From NCBI GenBank assembly GCA_038148895.1, contig JBBVGQ010000001.1: DNA of 64,000 nucleotides. The stretch is one strand, 5' to 3'. Under the pieces are notes generated by a model. The model was not told where the DNA came from. It ran no database searches and was given only the letters and a program-made list of their open reading frames with translations. The position numbers were made by a program, and so were the translations under genes. Every line of letters begins with the position of its first letter. The stretch's first letter is position 1. This document shows, one piece after another, positions 17,697-23,671 of the stretch. The stretch is from Tamlana sp038148895. GTDB lineage: Bacteria; Bacteroidota; Bacteroidia; Flavobacteriales; Flavobacteriaceae.

Positions 17697-18632
17697 ATGA
17701 AAATCCTTCACCTTGATACTAACCATCAGCTGTTAATTGATAAATTAAATCAATTAGGTTTTCAAAATGATGAAGATTATTCGTCCTCAAAAGCAGATAT
17801 AGAAAAGAAAATTAAAAATTACGACGGCGTTATTTTACGAAGCCGATTTACAATAGACAAACAATTTTTAGATGCTGCAGCAAGCCTGAAATTTATTGGT
17901 CGGGTTGGCGCGGGTCTCGAAAATATAGATTGCGATTATGCGGAAAAAAAAGGAGTTCATTTAATATCAGCACCAGAAGGCAACAGCAATGCCGTTGGTG
18001 AGCACACCTTGGGGATGTTACTGTCTTTATTCAATAAACTTAACAAGGCCGATGCTGAAGTTAGGCAGGGCAGATGGCTTCGTGAGGATAATAGAGGTAT
18101 TGAACTCGATGGTAAAACAGTGGGCATAATTGGCTATGGCAATATGGGCAAAGCCTTTGCAAAAAAACTGAAAGGTTTTGGTGTTGTCGTTTTATGCTAT
18201 GATATTAAAGACGATGTTGGCGATGAAAATGCAAGACAAGTATCACTTAAAGAATTTCAACAAAATGTAGATGTAGTAAGTTTACACACCCCACAAACAC
18301 CTTTAACGGTTAACATGATAAACACCGATTTCATCAATCAGTTTAAGAAACCTTTTTGGTTTATGAATACAGCACGGGGTAAAAGCGTTGTTACTTCAAA
18401 TTTAGTTGACGCATTAAAATCAGGTAAAATTTTAGGTACAGGATTGGACGTTCTGGAATATGAAAAGGCTTCCTTTGAACATTTATTTTCTTCTGATTTG
18501 CCCGAAGCATTTCAATATTTAATTAAGGCTAAAAATGTTTTGCTCACACCTCATGTTGCCGGTTGGACGGTTGAAAGCAAAGAAAAGTTGGCACAAACCA
18601 TTGTAGATAAGATAAAAGCAAAATTTTGCTAA
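17697..18632 (+). CDS. D-2-hydroxyacid dehydrogenase (phosphoglycerate-dehydrogenase-like)
   Basis: 311-aa NAD-dependent oxidoreductase of the D-isomer-specific 2-hydroxyacid dehydrogenase family. The Rossmann signature is GIIGYGNMGKAFA near residues 143-155. Catalytic triad regions: Arg in NTARGK, Glu in DVLEYE and His in LTPHVAGWT. The N-terminal substrate domain (VGAGLENIDCDYAEKKGV, APEGNSNAVGEHTLG) resembles SerA, but the protein lacks the C-terminal ACT domain of long SerA. The substrate cannot be fixed from sequence; 3-phosphoglycerate or another 2-oxoacid is possible. No serC or serB is nearby. Confidence 0.85.
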   Translation: MKILHLDTNHQLLIDKLNQLGFQNDEDYSSSKADIEKKIKNYDGVILRSRFTIDKQFLDAAASLKFIGRVGAGLENIDCDYAEKKGVHLISAPEGNSNAVGEHTLGMLLSLFNKLNKADAEVRQGRWLREDNRGIELDGKTVGIIGYGNMGKAFAKKLKGFGVVVLCYDIKDDVGDENARQVSLKEFQQNVDVVSLHTPQTPLTVNMINTDFINQFKKPFWFMNTARGKSVVTSNLVDALKSGKILGTGLDVLEYEKASFEHLFSSDLPEAFQYLIKAKNVLLTPHVAGWTVESKEKLAQTIVDKIKAKFC

Positions 18633-18653
18633 CTTTAGTCTTCTAAAGTTTTT
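18631..18653 (+). terminator. Terminator-like hairpin between the dehydrogenase and DUF1801 genes
   Basis: AACTTTAG and CTAAAGTT form an 8-bp stem around TCTT, followed by TTT. The 5' arm overlaps the dehydrogenase stop codon. Confidence 0.5.
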
Positions 18654-18656
18654 GAC

Positions 18657-19079
18657 ATGCAATACAAAGCCAATTCTCCAGAAGATTACATAAGTCAAGC
18701 CCCTGAAGAACGCCAAGATGCATTGAATGAACTTAGAAAGGTTATAAAAACAAACTTGCCTAAAGGGTTTCAAGAAGGCATTCAGTATGGTATGGTTGGG
18801 TATTTTGTACCGCATACGGTTTACCCAGATGGTTATCATTGCAACCCAAAAGAGCCATTACCATTTATGAGTTTTGCGTCCCAAAAAAATTCAATAAACC
18901 TTTATCACAGTGGTATTTATGCCATTCCAGAACTCCATGATTGGTTTGTTTCAGAATTTCCAAAGCACAGTAGTAAGAAATTAGACATGGGTAAAAGCTG
19001 TATCAGGTTTAAAAAAGTTGATGATATTCCGTATGGTTTGATTGGCGAACTTTGCCAAAAAATTTCGGTGGACGAATGA
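18657..19079 (+). CDS. DUF1801 domain-containing protein
   Basis: 140-aa cytosolic protein of the DUF1801 / YdhG-like family: SPEDYISQAPEERQDALNELRKVI at the start, EGIQYGMVGYFVP and PLPFMSFASQKNSINLYH in the middle, and MGKSCIRFKKVDDIP near the end. Proteins of this fold resemble iron chaperones such as frataxin-like Fra/YdhG, but bacterial functions are mostly unproven. It lies at the head of a short row of small stand-alone genes (two VOC proteins follow). Confidence 0.85.
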   Translation: MQYKANSPEDYISQAPEERQDALNELRKVIKTNLPKGFQEGIQYGMVGYFVPHTVYPDGYHCNPKEPLPFMSFASQKNSINLYHSGIYAIPELHDWFVSEFPKHSSKKLDMGKSCIRFKKVDDIPYGLIGELCQKISVDE

Positions 19080-19129
19080 ATTTCAATTTACGAGACCAAC
19101 ACTAAAAAGAAATAATTAAAAACAATATT

Positions 19130-19501
19130 ATGAAACTAGGAGCATTTTCAATAAGCCTGAACGTAAAAGACCTAAACAGGTCAAAAAAATTTTATGAAAC
19201 ACTTGGGTTTAAAAAGTTCGCTGGCGATTTGGACATGAATTATCTCATCATGAAAAATGGAAATGCATTAATTGGATTGTTTCAGGGCATGTTCGAACAA
19301 AATATTTTAACCTTTAACCCAGGCTGGAATGAAAATGCCAACAAGGTGGAACCTTTTGATGATGTAAGAACTATTCAAAAACATTTAAAGAGTAACAATA
19401 TTCCATTAGAAAGTGAAACCGACGAATCCACTTCTGGTCCAGCAAGTATTGTGTTGTATGACCCCGATGGGAATACTATTCTTATTGACCAACATGTTTA
19501 A
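19130..19501 (+). CDS. VOC (glyoxalase-fold) family protein
   Basis: 123-aa protein with the paired beta-alpha-beta-beta-beta units of the vicinal oxygen chelate superfamily: ISLNVKDLNRSKKFYETLGFKKF at the start and GPASIVLYDPDGNTILIDQHV at the end. VOC members include glyoxalase I, ring-cleaving dioxygenases and fosfomycin-type resistance enzymes; the substrate here is unknown. It lies 12 nt before a second VOC gene, so they are likely co-transcribed. Confidence 0.85.
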   Translation: MKLGAFSISLNVKDLNRSKKFYETLGFKKFAGDLDMNYLIMKNGNALIGLFQGMFEQNILTFNPGWNENANKVEPFDDVRTIQKHLKSNNIPLESETDESTSGPASIVLYDPDGNTILIDQHV

Positions 19502-19513
19502 AACCTCATAAAA

Positions 19514-19900
19514 ATGAAAAAACGAGTAACAGGCATTGGCGGTTTGTTTTTTAAAACCAAAGACCCAAAAGCCACAAAAGATTGGTACAAAAAGCATTTA
19601 GGGTTTAACACCGACGATTACGGTTGCACCTTTTGGTGGAAGGATAAAGAAGGGAATGAATGTTCAACCCAATGGAGCCCTTTTCCCGAAGACACCGAAT
19701 ATTACCAGCCTTCAAAAAAGGAGTATATGTTTAACTATAGAGTGGAGAATTTACACGAATTGCTGAAGGTTTTAAAAGAAGAAGGGGTTACTATTGTTGG
19801 CGATGTTGAGGAATATGAATACGGAAAATTTGGCTGGATATTAGATAACGATGGCAATAAAATAGAGCTTTGGGAACCTGTTGACAGTGCTTTTTTGTAG
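19514..19900 (+). CDS. VOC (glyoxalase-fold) family protein, second copy
   Basis: 128-aa VOC-fold protein: GIGGLFFKTKDPKATKDWYKKHLGFNTDD at the start, TFWWKDKEGNECSTQWSPF in the middle and YGKFGWILDNDGNKIELWEP at the end (the terminal Glu is a usual metal ligand). It is clearly diverged from its neighbour and more like the glyoxalase/bleomycin-resistance branch. Function and substrate are not determined. Confidence 0.85.
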   Translation: MKKRVTGIGGLFFKTKDPKATKDWYKKHLGFNTDDYGCTFWWKDKEGNECSTQWSPFPEDTEYYQPSKKEYMFNYRVENLHELLKVLKEEGVTIVGDVEEYEYGKFGWILDNDGNKIELWEPVDSAFL

Positions 19901-19917
19901 CAGCTTTATGAAGTTCC

Positions 19918-19944
19918 ATTGTCAGGATGAGCGCAGTCGAAACC
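19918..19944. repeat. Dispersed flavobacterial intergenic repeat (GAGCGCAGTCGAAACC type)
   Basis: The segment contains ATGAGCGCAGTCGAAACC, preceded by ATTGTCAGG. Short elements of the form TGTCAxxxTGAGCGxAGTCGAA are scattered between genes in many Bacteroidota genomes; I recognise it by that pattern. Only one clear copy is in this window. Confidence 0.5.
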
Positions 19945-19982
19945 TAATTAAGAAATCTAAATCTCAATAAATTAAATTTCAA

Positions 19983-20747
19983 TTGTCTTATATAGAAATA
20001 CTTCAGTCGTACCATTTAACTGCATTGCAATGGCTAGCCATTAGTTTTGCGGTTTTTTTATTGGGCCTTTCAAAATCAGGAATTAAAGGTATTGGCATCA
20101 TCATTGTCGTTATTTTGGCATTTGTTTTCGGCGAGAAGGCATCCACTGGTATTTTACTTCCCATGCTTATTGTAGCCGACATTTTTGCGGTAACCTATTA
20201 CTATCATCATGTTAAATGGCACATCATAAAAAAGCTTATTCCATGGATGATAGTTGGCGTTTTGGTTGGTGTTTGGGTAGGTAACGATATTTCAGAAATG
20301 GTATTTAAAAGACTGATGGCTATTACCATAATTGCCTCGGTTCTTATCATGTTTTACACAGAAAACCGAAAATCAGCCAACGTTCCTAAAAATAAAATAT
20401 TTGGAATTACAATGGGGTTTTTGGCTGGCTTCACAACGATGATAGGTAATTTAGCCGGGCCAATTTCCAACATATATTTTCTTGCTATTAGGTTTCCTAA
20501 AAATGAATTTATAGGTACTGCGGCATGGTTGTTCTTCATTATTAATGTATTTAAGCTTCCCTTTCATATTCTTGTGTGGAAAACTGTAACTGCAGAAACT
20601 TTGGTGCTTAATTCTGTGCTTATCCCTCCAGTTATCATTGGGTTTTTCTTGGGTGCGCGTATAGTTAGATTAATTTCCAATGTCAATTATCGGCGTTTTA
20701 TTTTAATTGTCACTGCCCTTGGAGGTGTTATAATGTTATTTAGGTAA
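19983..20747 (+). CDS. TauE/SafE family sulfite exporter-like permease
   Basis: 254-aa inner-membrane protein with about seven to eight hydrophobic segments and the two-repeat layout of the TauE/SafE (DUF81) family: FLLGLSKSGIKGIGIIIVVILA near residues 22-43 and GFLAGFTTMIGNLAGPISNIYF near 148-170, both with the conserved Gly/Ser/Gly pattern. Members export small anions such as sulfite or sulfoacetate, or are uncharacterised; the substrate here is unknown. A TTG start at 19983 fits the family N-terminus. It lies 1.1 kb upstream of arsR but is separated from it by two unrelated genes, so a role in arsenic export is not supported. Confidence 0.88.
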   Translation: MSYIEILQSYHLTALQWLAISFAVFLLGLSKSGIKGIGIIIVVILAFVFGEKASTGILLPMLIVADIFAVTYYYHHVKWHIIKKLIPWMIVGVLVGVWVGNDISEMVFKRLMAITIIASVLIMFYTENRKSANVPKNKIFGITMGFLAGFTTMIGNLAGPISNIYFLAIRFPKNEFIGTAAWLFFIINVFKLPFHILVWKTVTAETLVLNSVLIPPVIIGFFLGARIVRLISNVNYRRFILIVTALGGVIMLFR

Positions 20748-20806
20748 CAATCAGGGTTGTAACAGAATAGGAAGTTGACATACTAATAGGTATAAAATTG
20801 TAAATC

Positions 20807-21256
20807 ATGTCAACAAAAAAGAATACCAGAGAAGAAGAAAAAGTTTATGAAGCTGAAATTATAAACGACCATAATTCAGGAGATTATTTGGAAGATGATG
20901 CATATGAAAAACTCAAACATAGAGCTGAAGAAATCTATCATAAAGCGAAGGATGGAGCCAACAAAATTTCGGATGAGGCTAATGAAAAAATCAAGGAAGT
21001 AACGGAAATGGCAAAAGAGAGAGGTGAAAAGCTGAGAGCCGAAGCAAAAGAAGTTGCAGACGATTTTAAAGTTGAAGCCAAAAAATATGCTGAAAAGGCT
21101 GAGAAGGAGTTTGATAAAGCCATTGAAAAGACGAAAATTTTAGCTGAAGAAGCCAATGAAAAATTGGATGATTTTACTGATGAAGCTAAAGAGCAAATAA
21201 CAGAGGTTTATAAAAAAACAAAGGGGTTTATTAAGAATTTGTTCAACGGAAAATAA
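20807..21256 (+). CDS. LEA/apolipoprotein-like highly charged helical protein
   Basis: 149-aa soluble protein, very rich in Lys, Glu and Ala, with amphipathic 11-residue-type repeats (EEIYHKAKDGANKISDEA, EKAEKEFDKAIEKTKIL, EEANEKLDDFTDEAKEQITE) and no hydrophobic core or signal peptide. It resembles late-embryogenesis-abundant or apolipoprotein-like helices that fold on membranes or under drying. The next gene starts with a shorter version of the same repeat type, suggesting common origin or joint function. The fold is inferred from composition only. Confidence 0.7.
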   Translation: MSTKKNTREEEKVYEAEIINDHNSGDYLEDDAYEKLKHRAEEIYHKAKDGANKISDEANEKIKEVTEMAKERGEKLRAEAKEVADDFKVEAKKYAEKAEKEFDKAIEKTKILAEEANEKLDDFTDEAKEQITEVYKKTKGFIKNLFNGK

Positions 21257-21340
21257 CATCCAATTGATTGATAACTAATTGAAACTGATTTAATTTTTTA
21301 GTACCTTTATAATCAATCTTCTAACCAAAATATTAAAATT

Positions 21341-21793
21341 ATGTCTGACGAGAAAAATTTAAGTGACGACCTAAACGATATGTTAGGTGACGCTAAGGAT
21401 AGCGCAAAAAAAGCAGCCGATAAAGCCAGTGAAAAAACAAAGGAATTTGCCAAGGACGCTAAGGAAGCGGCGTCTGAGTTTGCTGATGATGCTAAGGAAG
21501 TGTTGAGTGATGGTAAAAATGTGGCCATTATTGCCCATATACACTTAATAGGTTGGGTAATTGCCTTAATTATGAACAGTAGTAATAAAACCGAAATGGG
21601 GTCTTTCTATATTAGACAAATGCTAGGGCTGATTCTGTTGAGCTTTTTAGGAGTTATCCCGGTTCTAGGATGGATTTTATTGCTAGTTATTTTTGTTGCA
21701 TGGATTATGAGTTTGGTAAGCGCTTTGGGAGGAAAAATGAAACCAACCTTTTTGCTTGGGGCTCAATTTCAAGATTGGTTTAAATCATTATAA
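21341..21793 (+). CDS. LEA-like repeat fused to a DUF4870/Tic20-like membrane domain
   Basis: 150-aa protein in two parts. Residues 1-58 are a charged helix of Lys/Ala/Asp repeats (DAKDSAKKAADKASEKTKEFAKDAKEAA-type). Residues 62-150 hold three hydrophobic segments (AIIAHIHLIGWVIALIM, YIRQMLGLILLSFLGVIPVLGWILLL, VIFVAWIMSLVSAL) in the pattern of small DUF4870-like membrane proteins. The charged part would lie in the cytosol. With the preceding gene it forms a pair that may act in envelope stress, an inference from composition. A near-consensus -7 box (TACCTTTA) lies at 21302-21309. Confidence 0.75.
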   Translation: MSDEKNLSDDLNDMLGDAKDSAKKAADKASEKTKEFAKDAKEAASEFADDAKEVLSDGKNVAIIAHIHLIGWVIALIMNSSNKTEMGSFYIRQMLGLILLSFLGVIPVLGWILLLVIFVAWIMSLVSALGGKMKPTFLLGAQFQDWFKSL

Positions 21794-21798
21794 AAGTT

Positions 21799-21833
21799 AA
21801 AAAAAGCCAAAAAAATTAGTTTTGGCTTTTTTG
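21799..21833 (+). terminator. Rho-independent terminator before arsR
   Basis: AAAAAAAGCCAAAA and TTTTGGCTTTTTT form a long stem around a 7-nt loop with a T-rich end. It separates the preceding pair from the ars operon. Confidence 0.75.
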
Positions 21834-21851
21834 TTTCAAATTAACATCGTA

Positions 21852-21863
21852 ATATTGCAATAT
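21852..21863. promoter_or_regulatory. Putative ArsR operator
   Basis: ATATTGCAATAT is a perfect 12-bp palindrome 11 nt before the arsR ATG, where the -7 region should lie. Short AT-rich palindromes overlapping the promoter are typical ArsR/SmtB autoregulatory sites. TTGCAATATA recurs once inside arsR (about 21968-21977). Confidence 0.5.
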
Positions 21864-21874
21864 ATAATTTAATT

Positions 21875-22198
21875 ATGGGAGTTACCAAAACACAAATATT
21901 TACAGAAAAGCAAAATGACTTGGCCCAATTTTTTAAAGTGCTAGGCCACCCCGCGCGTGTAGCGATTTTGCAATATATAAGCAATCAAAATGCTTGTATT
22001 TGCACTGATTTGGTTGAAGAAATTGGTTTGGCCCAAGCCACTGTTTCACAACACTTGAAAGAACTAAAAAGCATTGGGCTTTTAAAAGGGGAAGTAGAAG
22101 GTAAAAGCATGTGCTACTGTATTGATGTAGAACGCTGGACAGAAATACAAAATCAATTAAACACCTTTTTTAATAATACAAAATCTAATTGTTGCTAG
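21875..22198 (+). CDS. arsR: ArsR/SmtB-family transcriptional repressor
   Basis: 107-aa winged-helix repressor of the ars operon that leaves DNA when it binds As(III) or Sb(III). KVLGHPARVAILQYI begins the DNA-binding domain, and AQATVSQHLKELKSIGLLKG is the recognition helix and wing. Cys41 and Cys43 (ACICTDLV) occupy the place of the ELCVCDL metalloid site of E. coli ArsR; a further Cys pair ends the protein (SNCC). The downstream genes confirm the arsenic link. It probably represses its own operon through the palindrome at 21852. Confidence 0.92.
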   Translation: MGVTKTQIFTEKQNDLAQFFKVLGHPARVAILQYISNQNACICTDLVEEIGLAQATVSQHLKELKSIGLLKGEVEGKSMCYCIDVERWTEIQNQLNTFFNNTKSNCC

Positions 22199-22242
22199 CC
22201 TATATTGGGCATTATGCAATTCATTTAAACATAAAAAATAAT

Positions 22243-22740
22243 ATGAAAACACAAGAATTATTCAAAGTATTGGAAGACCATAAAGACAAATCATTGTTGT
22301 TCGAATATAAACCGGGCTTATTAGTTGGTGCCAATTACCATATCACAGAAGTAAAACATATTAAAATTGATTCTGTTGATTGTGGTTCACAAACGGACAG
22401 TTGGAACGAAACGATTATTCAACTATGGGAAAGCCCCAGTGAGTTGGGTAAAACGGAATACATGACTGTGCTAAAGGCTTTGGGGATTCTGAAGAAAGTA
22501 GGAAAGATGAAGCCTTATGATATAAACGCTGAAGTGAAATTTGAGTACAGTAACACTGCATTTCACACGGCACAGTTATTTGTTAACGATTTCGAAATAA
22601 ATGGCAACAAACTAATAGTTAAATTAGCCGTTGAAAAAACAGATTGTAAAGCAAAAGAGCTTTGCGGCGTACCGCAGGCTTTACAGCCTGTTTATGAAAA
22701 TGATGAGCCCTGCTGTTCACCAAATGGAAATTGCTGTTAG
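22243..22740 (+). CDS. DUF6428 family protein of the ars operon
   Basis: 165-aa soluble protein from the ATG at 22243 (MKTQELFKVLEDHKDKSLLFEY). The family is a recurrent member of Bacteroidota arsenic operons, function unknown. HITEVKHIKIDSVDCGSQTDSW and ETIIQLWESP are characteristic. The C-terminus carries Cys in KTDCKAKELCG and two pairs in the tail (EPCCSPNGNCC), which could bind As(III); that is inference. The frame can be extended to 22189 but would then overlap arsR. Its 3' end overlaps the acetyltransferase gene by 17 nt. Confidence 0.85.
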   Translation: MKTQELFKVLEDHKDKSLLFEYKPGLLVGANYHITEVKHIKIDSVDCGSQTDSWNETIIQLWESPSELGKTEYMTVLKALGILKKVGKMKPYDINAEVKFEYSNTAFHTAQLFVNDFEINGNKLIVKLAVEKTDCKAKELCGVPQALQPVYENDEPCCSPNGNCC

Positions 22741-23215
22741 GCCATTACATAAAGCAGATTGGGGTGCTGTTTCAAAAATATATTCTGAGGGCATAGCCAC
22801 AGGTGTAGCCACTTTTGAAACAGAATGCCCAAATTGGGACGAATGGAATACCAAATACCTTTCTAGTTGCAGAACGGTTGCAGTTATTAAAAATGGGGTG
22901 GTTGGGTTTGCCGTTTTAGCACAAGTGTCTAAACGGCAAGTTTACAGAGGGGTAGCAGAAGTTAGCATTTACGTTTCAAATGAATTTAAAGGAAAACACA
23001 TTGGTGAATTATTGCTGAAATCACTAATTAAAGAAAGCGAAACCCATGGATTTTGGACATTGCAAGCCAATATTTTTTCTGAAAATATAGCCAGTATCAA
23101 TTTGCACAAAAAATGCGGATTCAGAATGGTTGGCGTTCGAGAAAAAATAGGGAAACTTAACGGTAAATGGTACGACAATCAACTTATGGAAAGGAGAAGC
23201 AAAAAAATAGATTAA
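22724..23215 (+). CDS. GNAT acetyltransferase, ArsN1/phosphinothricin-acetyltransferase-like
   Basis: 163-aa GNAT enzyme from the ATG at 22724, inside the 3' end of the DUF6428 gene (17-nt overlap, different frame). MEIAVRPLHKADWGAVSKIYSEGIATGVATFETECP and the acetyl-CoA region (VSIYVSNEFKGKHIGELLLK) followed by NIASINLHKKCGFRMVGVREKIGK match the PAT/ArsN1 group, which acetylates phosphinothricin or the arsenical antibiotic arsinothricin. Context between DUF6428 and arsC favours ArsN. The substrate is not proven by sequence. A frame start at 22631 is possible but would lie deep in the previous gene. Confidence 0.82.
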   Translation: MEIAVRPLHKADWGAVSKIYSEGIATGVATFETECPNWDEWNTKYLSSCRTVAVIKNGVVGFAVLAQVSKRQVYRGVAEVSIYVSNEFKGKHIGELLLKSLIKESETHGFWTLQANIFSENIASINLHKKCGFRMVGVREKIGKLNGKWYDNQLMERRSKKID

Positions 23216-23233
23216 AAGGAATTATAGAGAAAA

Positions 23234-23671
23234 ATGATAAACATTTTAGTATTGTGCACAGGAAATTCCTGTAGAAGCCAAATGGCACACGGATATTTAA
23301 ATCATTTTTTGGATAACAGAAAGGTTAAGGTTTACAGCGCTGGCATAGAAACTCATGGTATTAATCCTGGTGCTGCTGCAATAATGAAAGAGGACGGCAT
23401 CAGCATTGATTACCACACCTCAAACCACGTTGATGAATACGCCGATGTGGATTTTGATTTCATAATTACTGTTTGCGACCATGCCAACGAAAACTGCCCG
23501 TTTATTCCAAGCAAAAATGCAATAAGATTGCATCATAATTTTTATGACCCATCAAAATTAGTGGGGACGGAAGTTGAAAAGCATGCAGCTTTTTTAAAAG
23601 CCAGAGAGGAAATAAAATCATATTTTAAGAAATTTGTTGAAGAATATTTAAGCGCAGAAAAAGTGGCCTAA
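23234..23671 (+). CDS. arsC: Arsenate reductase, low-molecular-weight phosphatase type
   Basis: 145-aa LMW-PTP-fold protein. The P-loop CTGNSCRS begins at Cys8; the resolving cysteines are Cys81 and Cys88 in CDHANENCP; the acid loop is FYDP (Asp105). The three-Cys arrangement matches the thioredoxin-coupled ArsC of Gram-positives and Bacteroidota, reducing As(V) to As(III). It is last in the operon. No arsenite pump (ArsB/ACR3) follows: the next gene is convergent and the stop codons overlap (CTAA at 23668-23671). Confidence 0.92.
   Translation: MINILVLCTGNSCRSQMAHGYLNHFLDNRKVKVYSAGIETHGINPGAAAIMKEDGISIDYHTSNHVDEYADVDFDFIITVCDHANENCPFIPSKNAIRLHHNFYDPSKLVGTEVEKHAAFLKAREEIKSYFKKFVEEYLSAEKVA

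Noticed and set aside
19983..20747. TauE/SafE permease as the missing arsenite exporter of the ars operon
   Set aside because: It is not an arsenite transporter family and is separated from arsR by two genes and a strong terminator.
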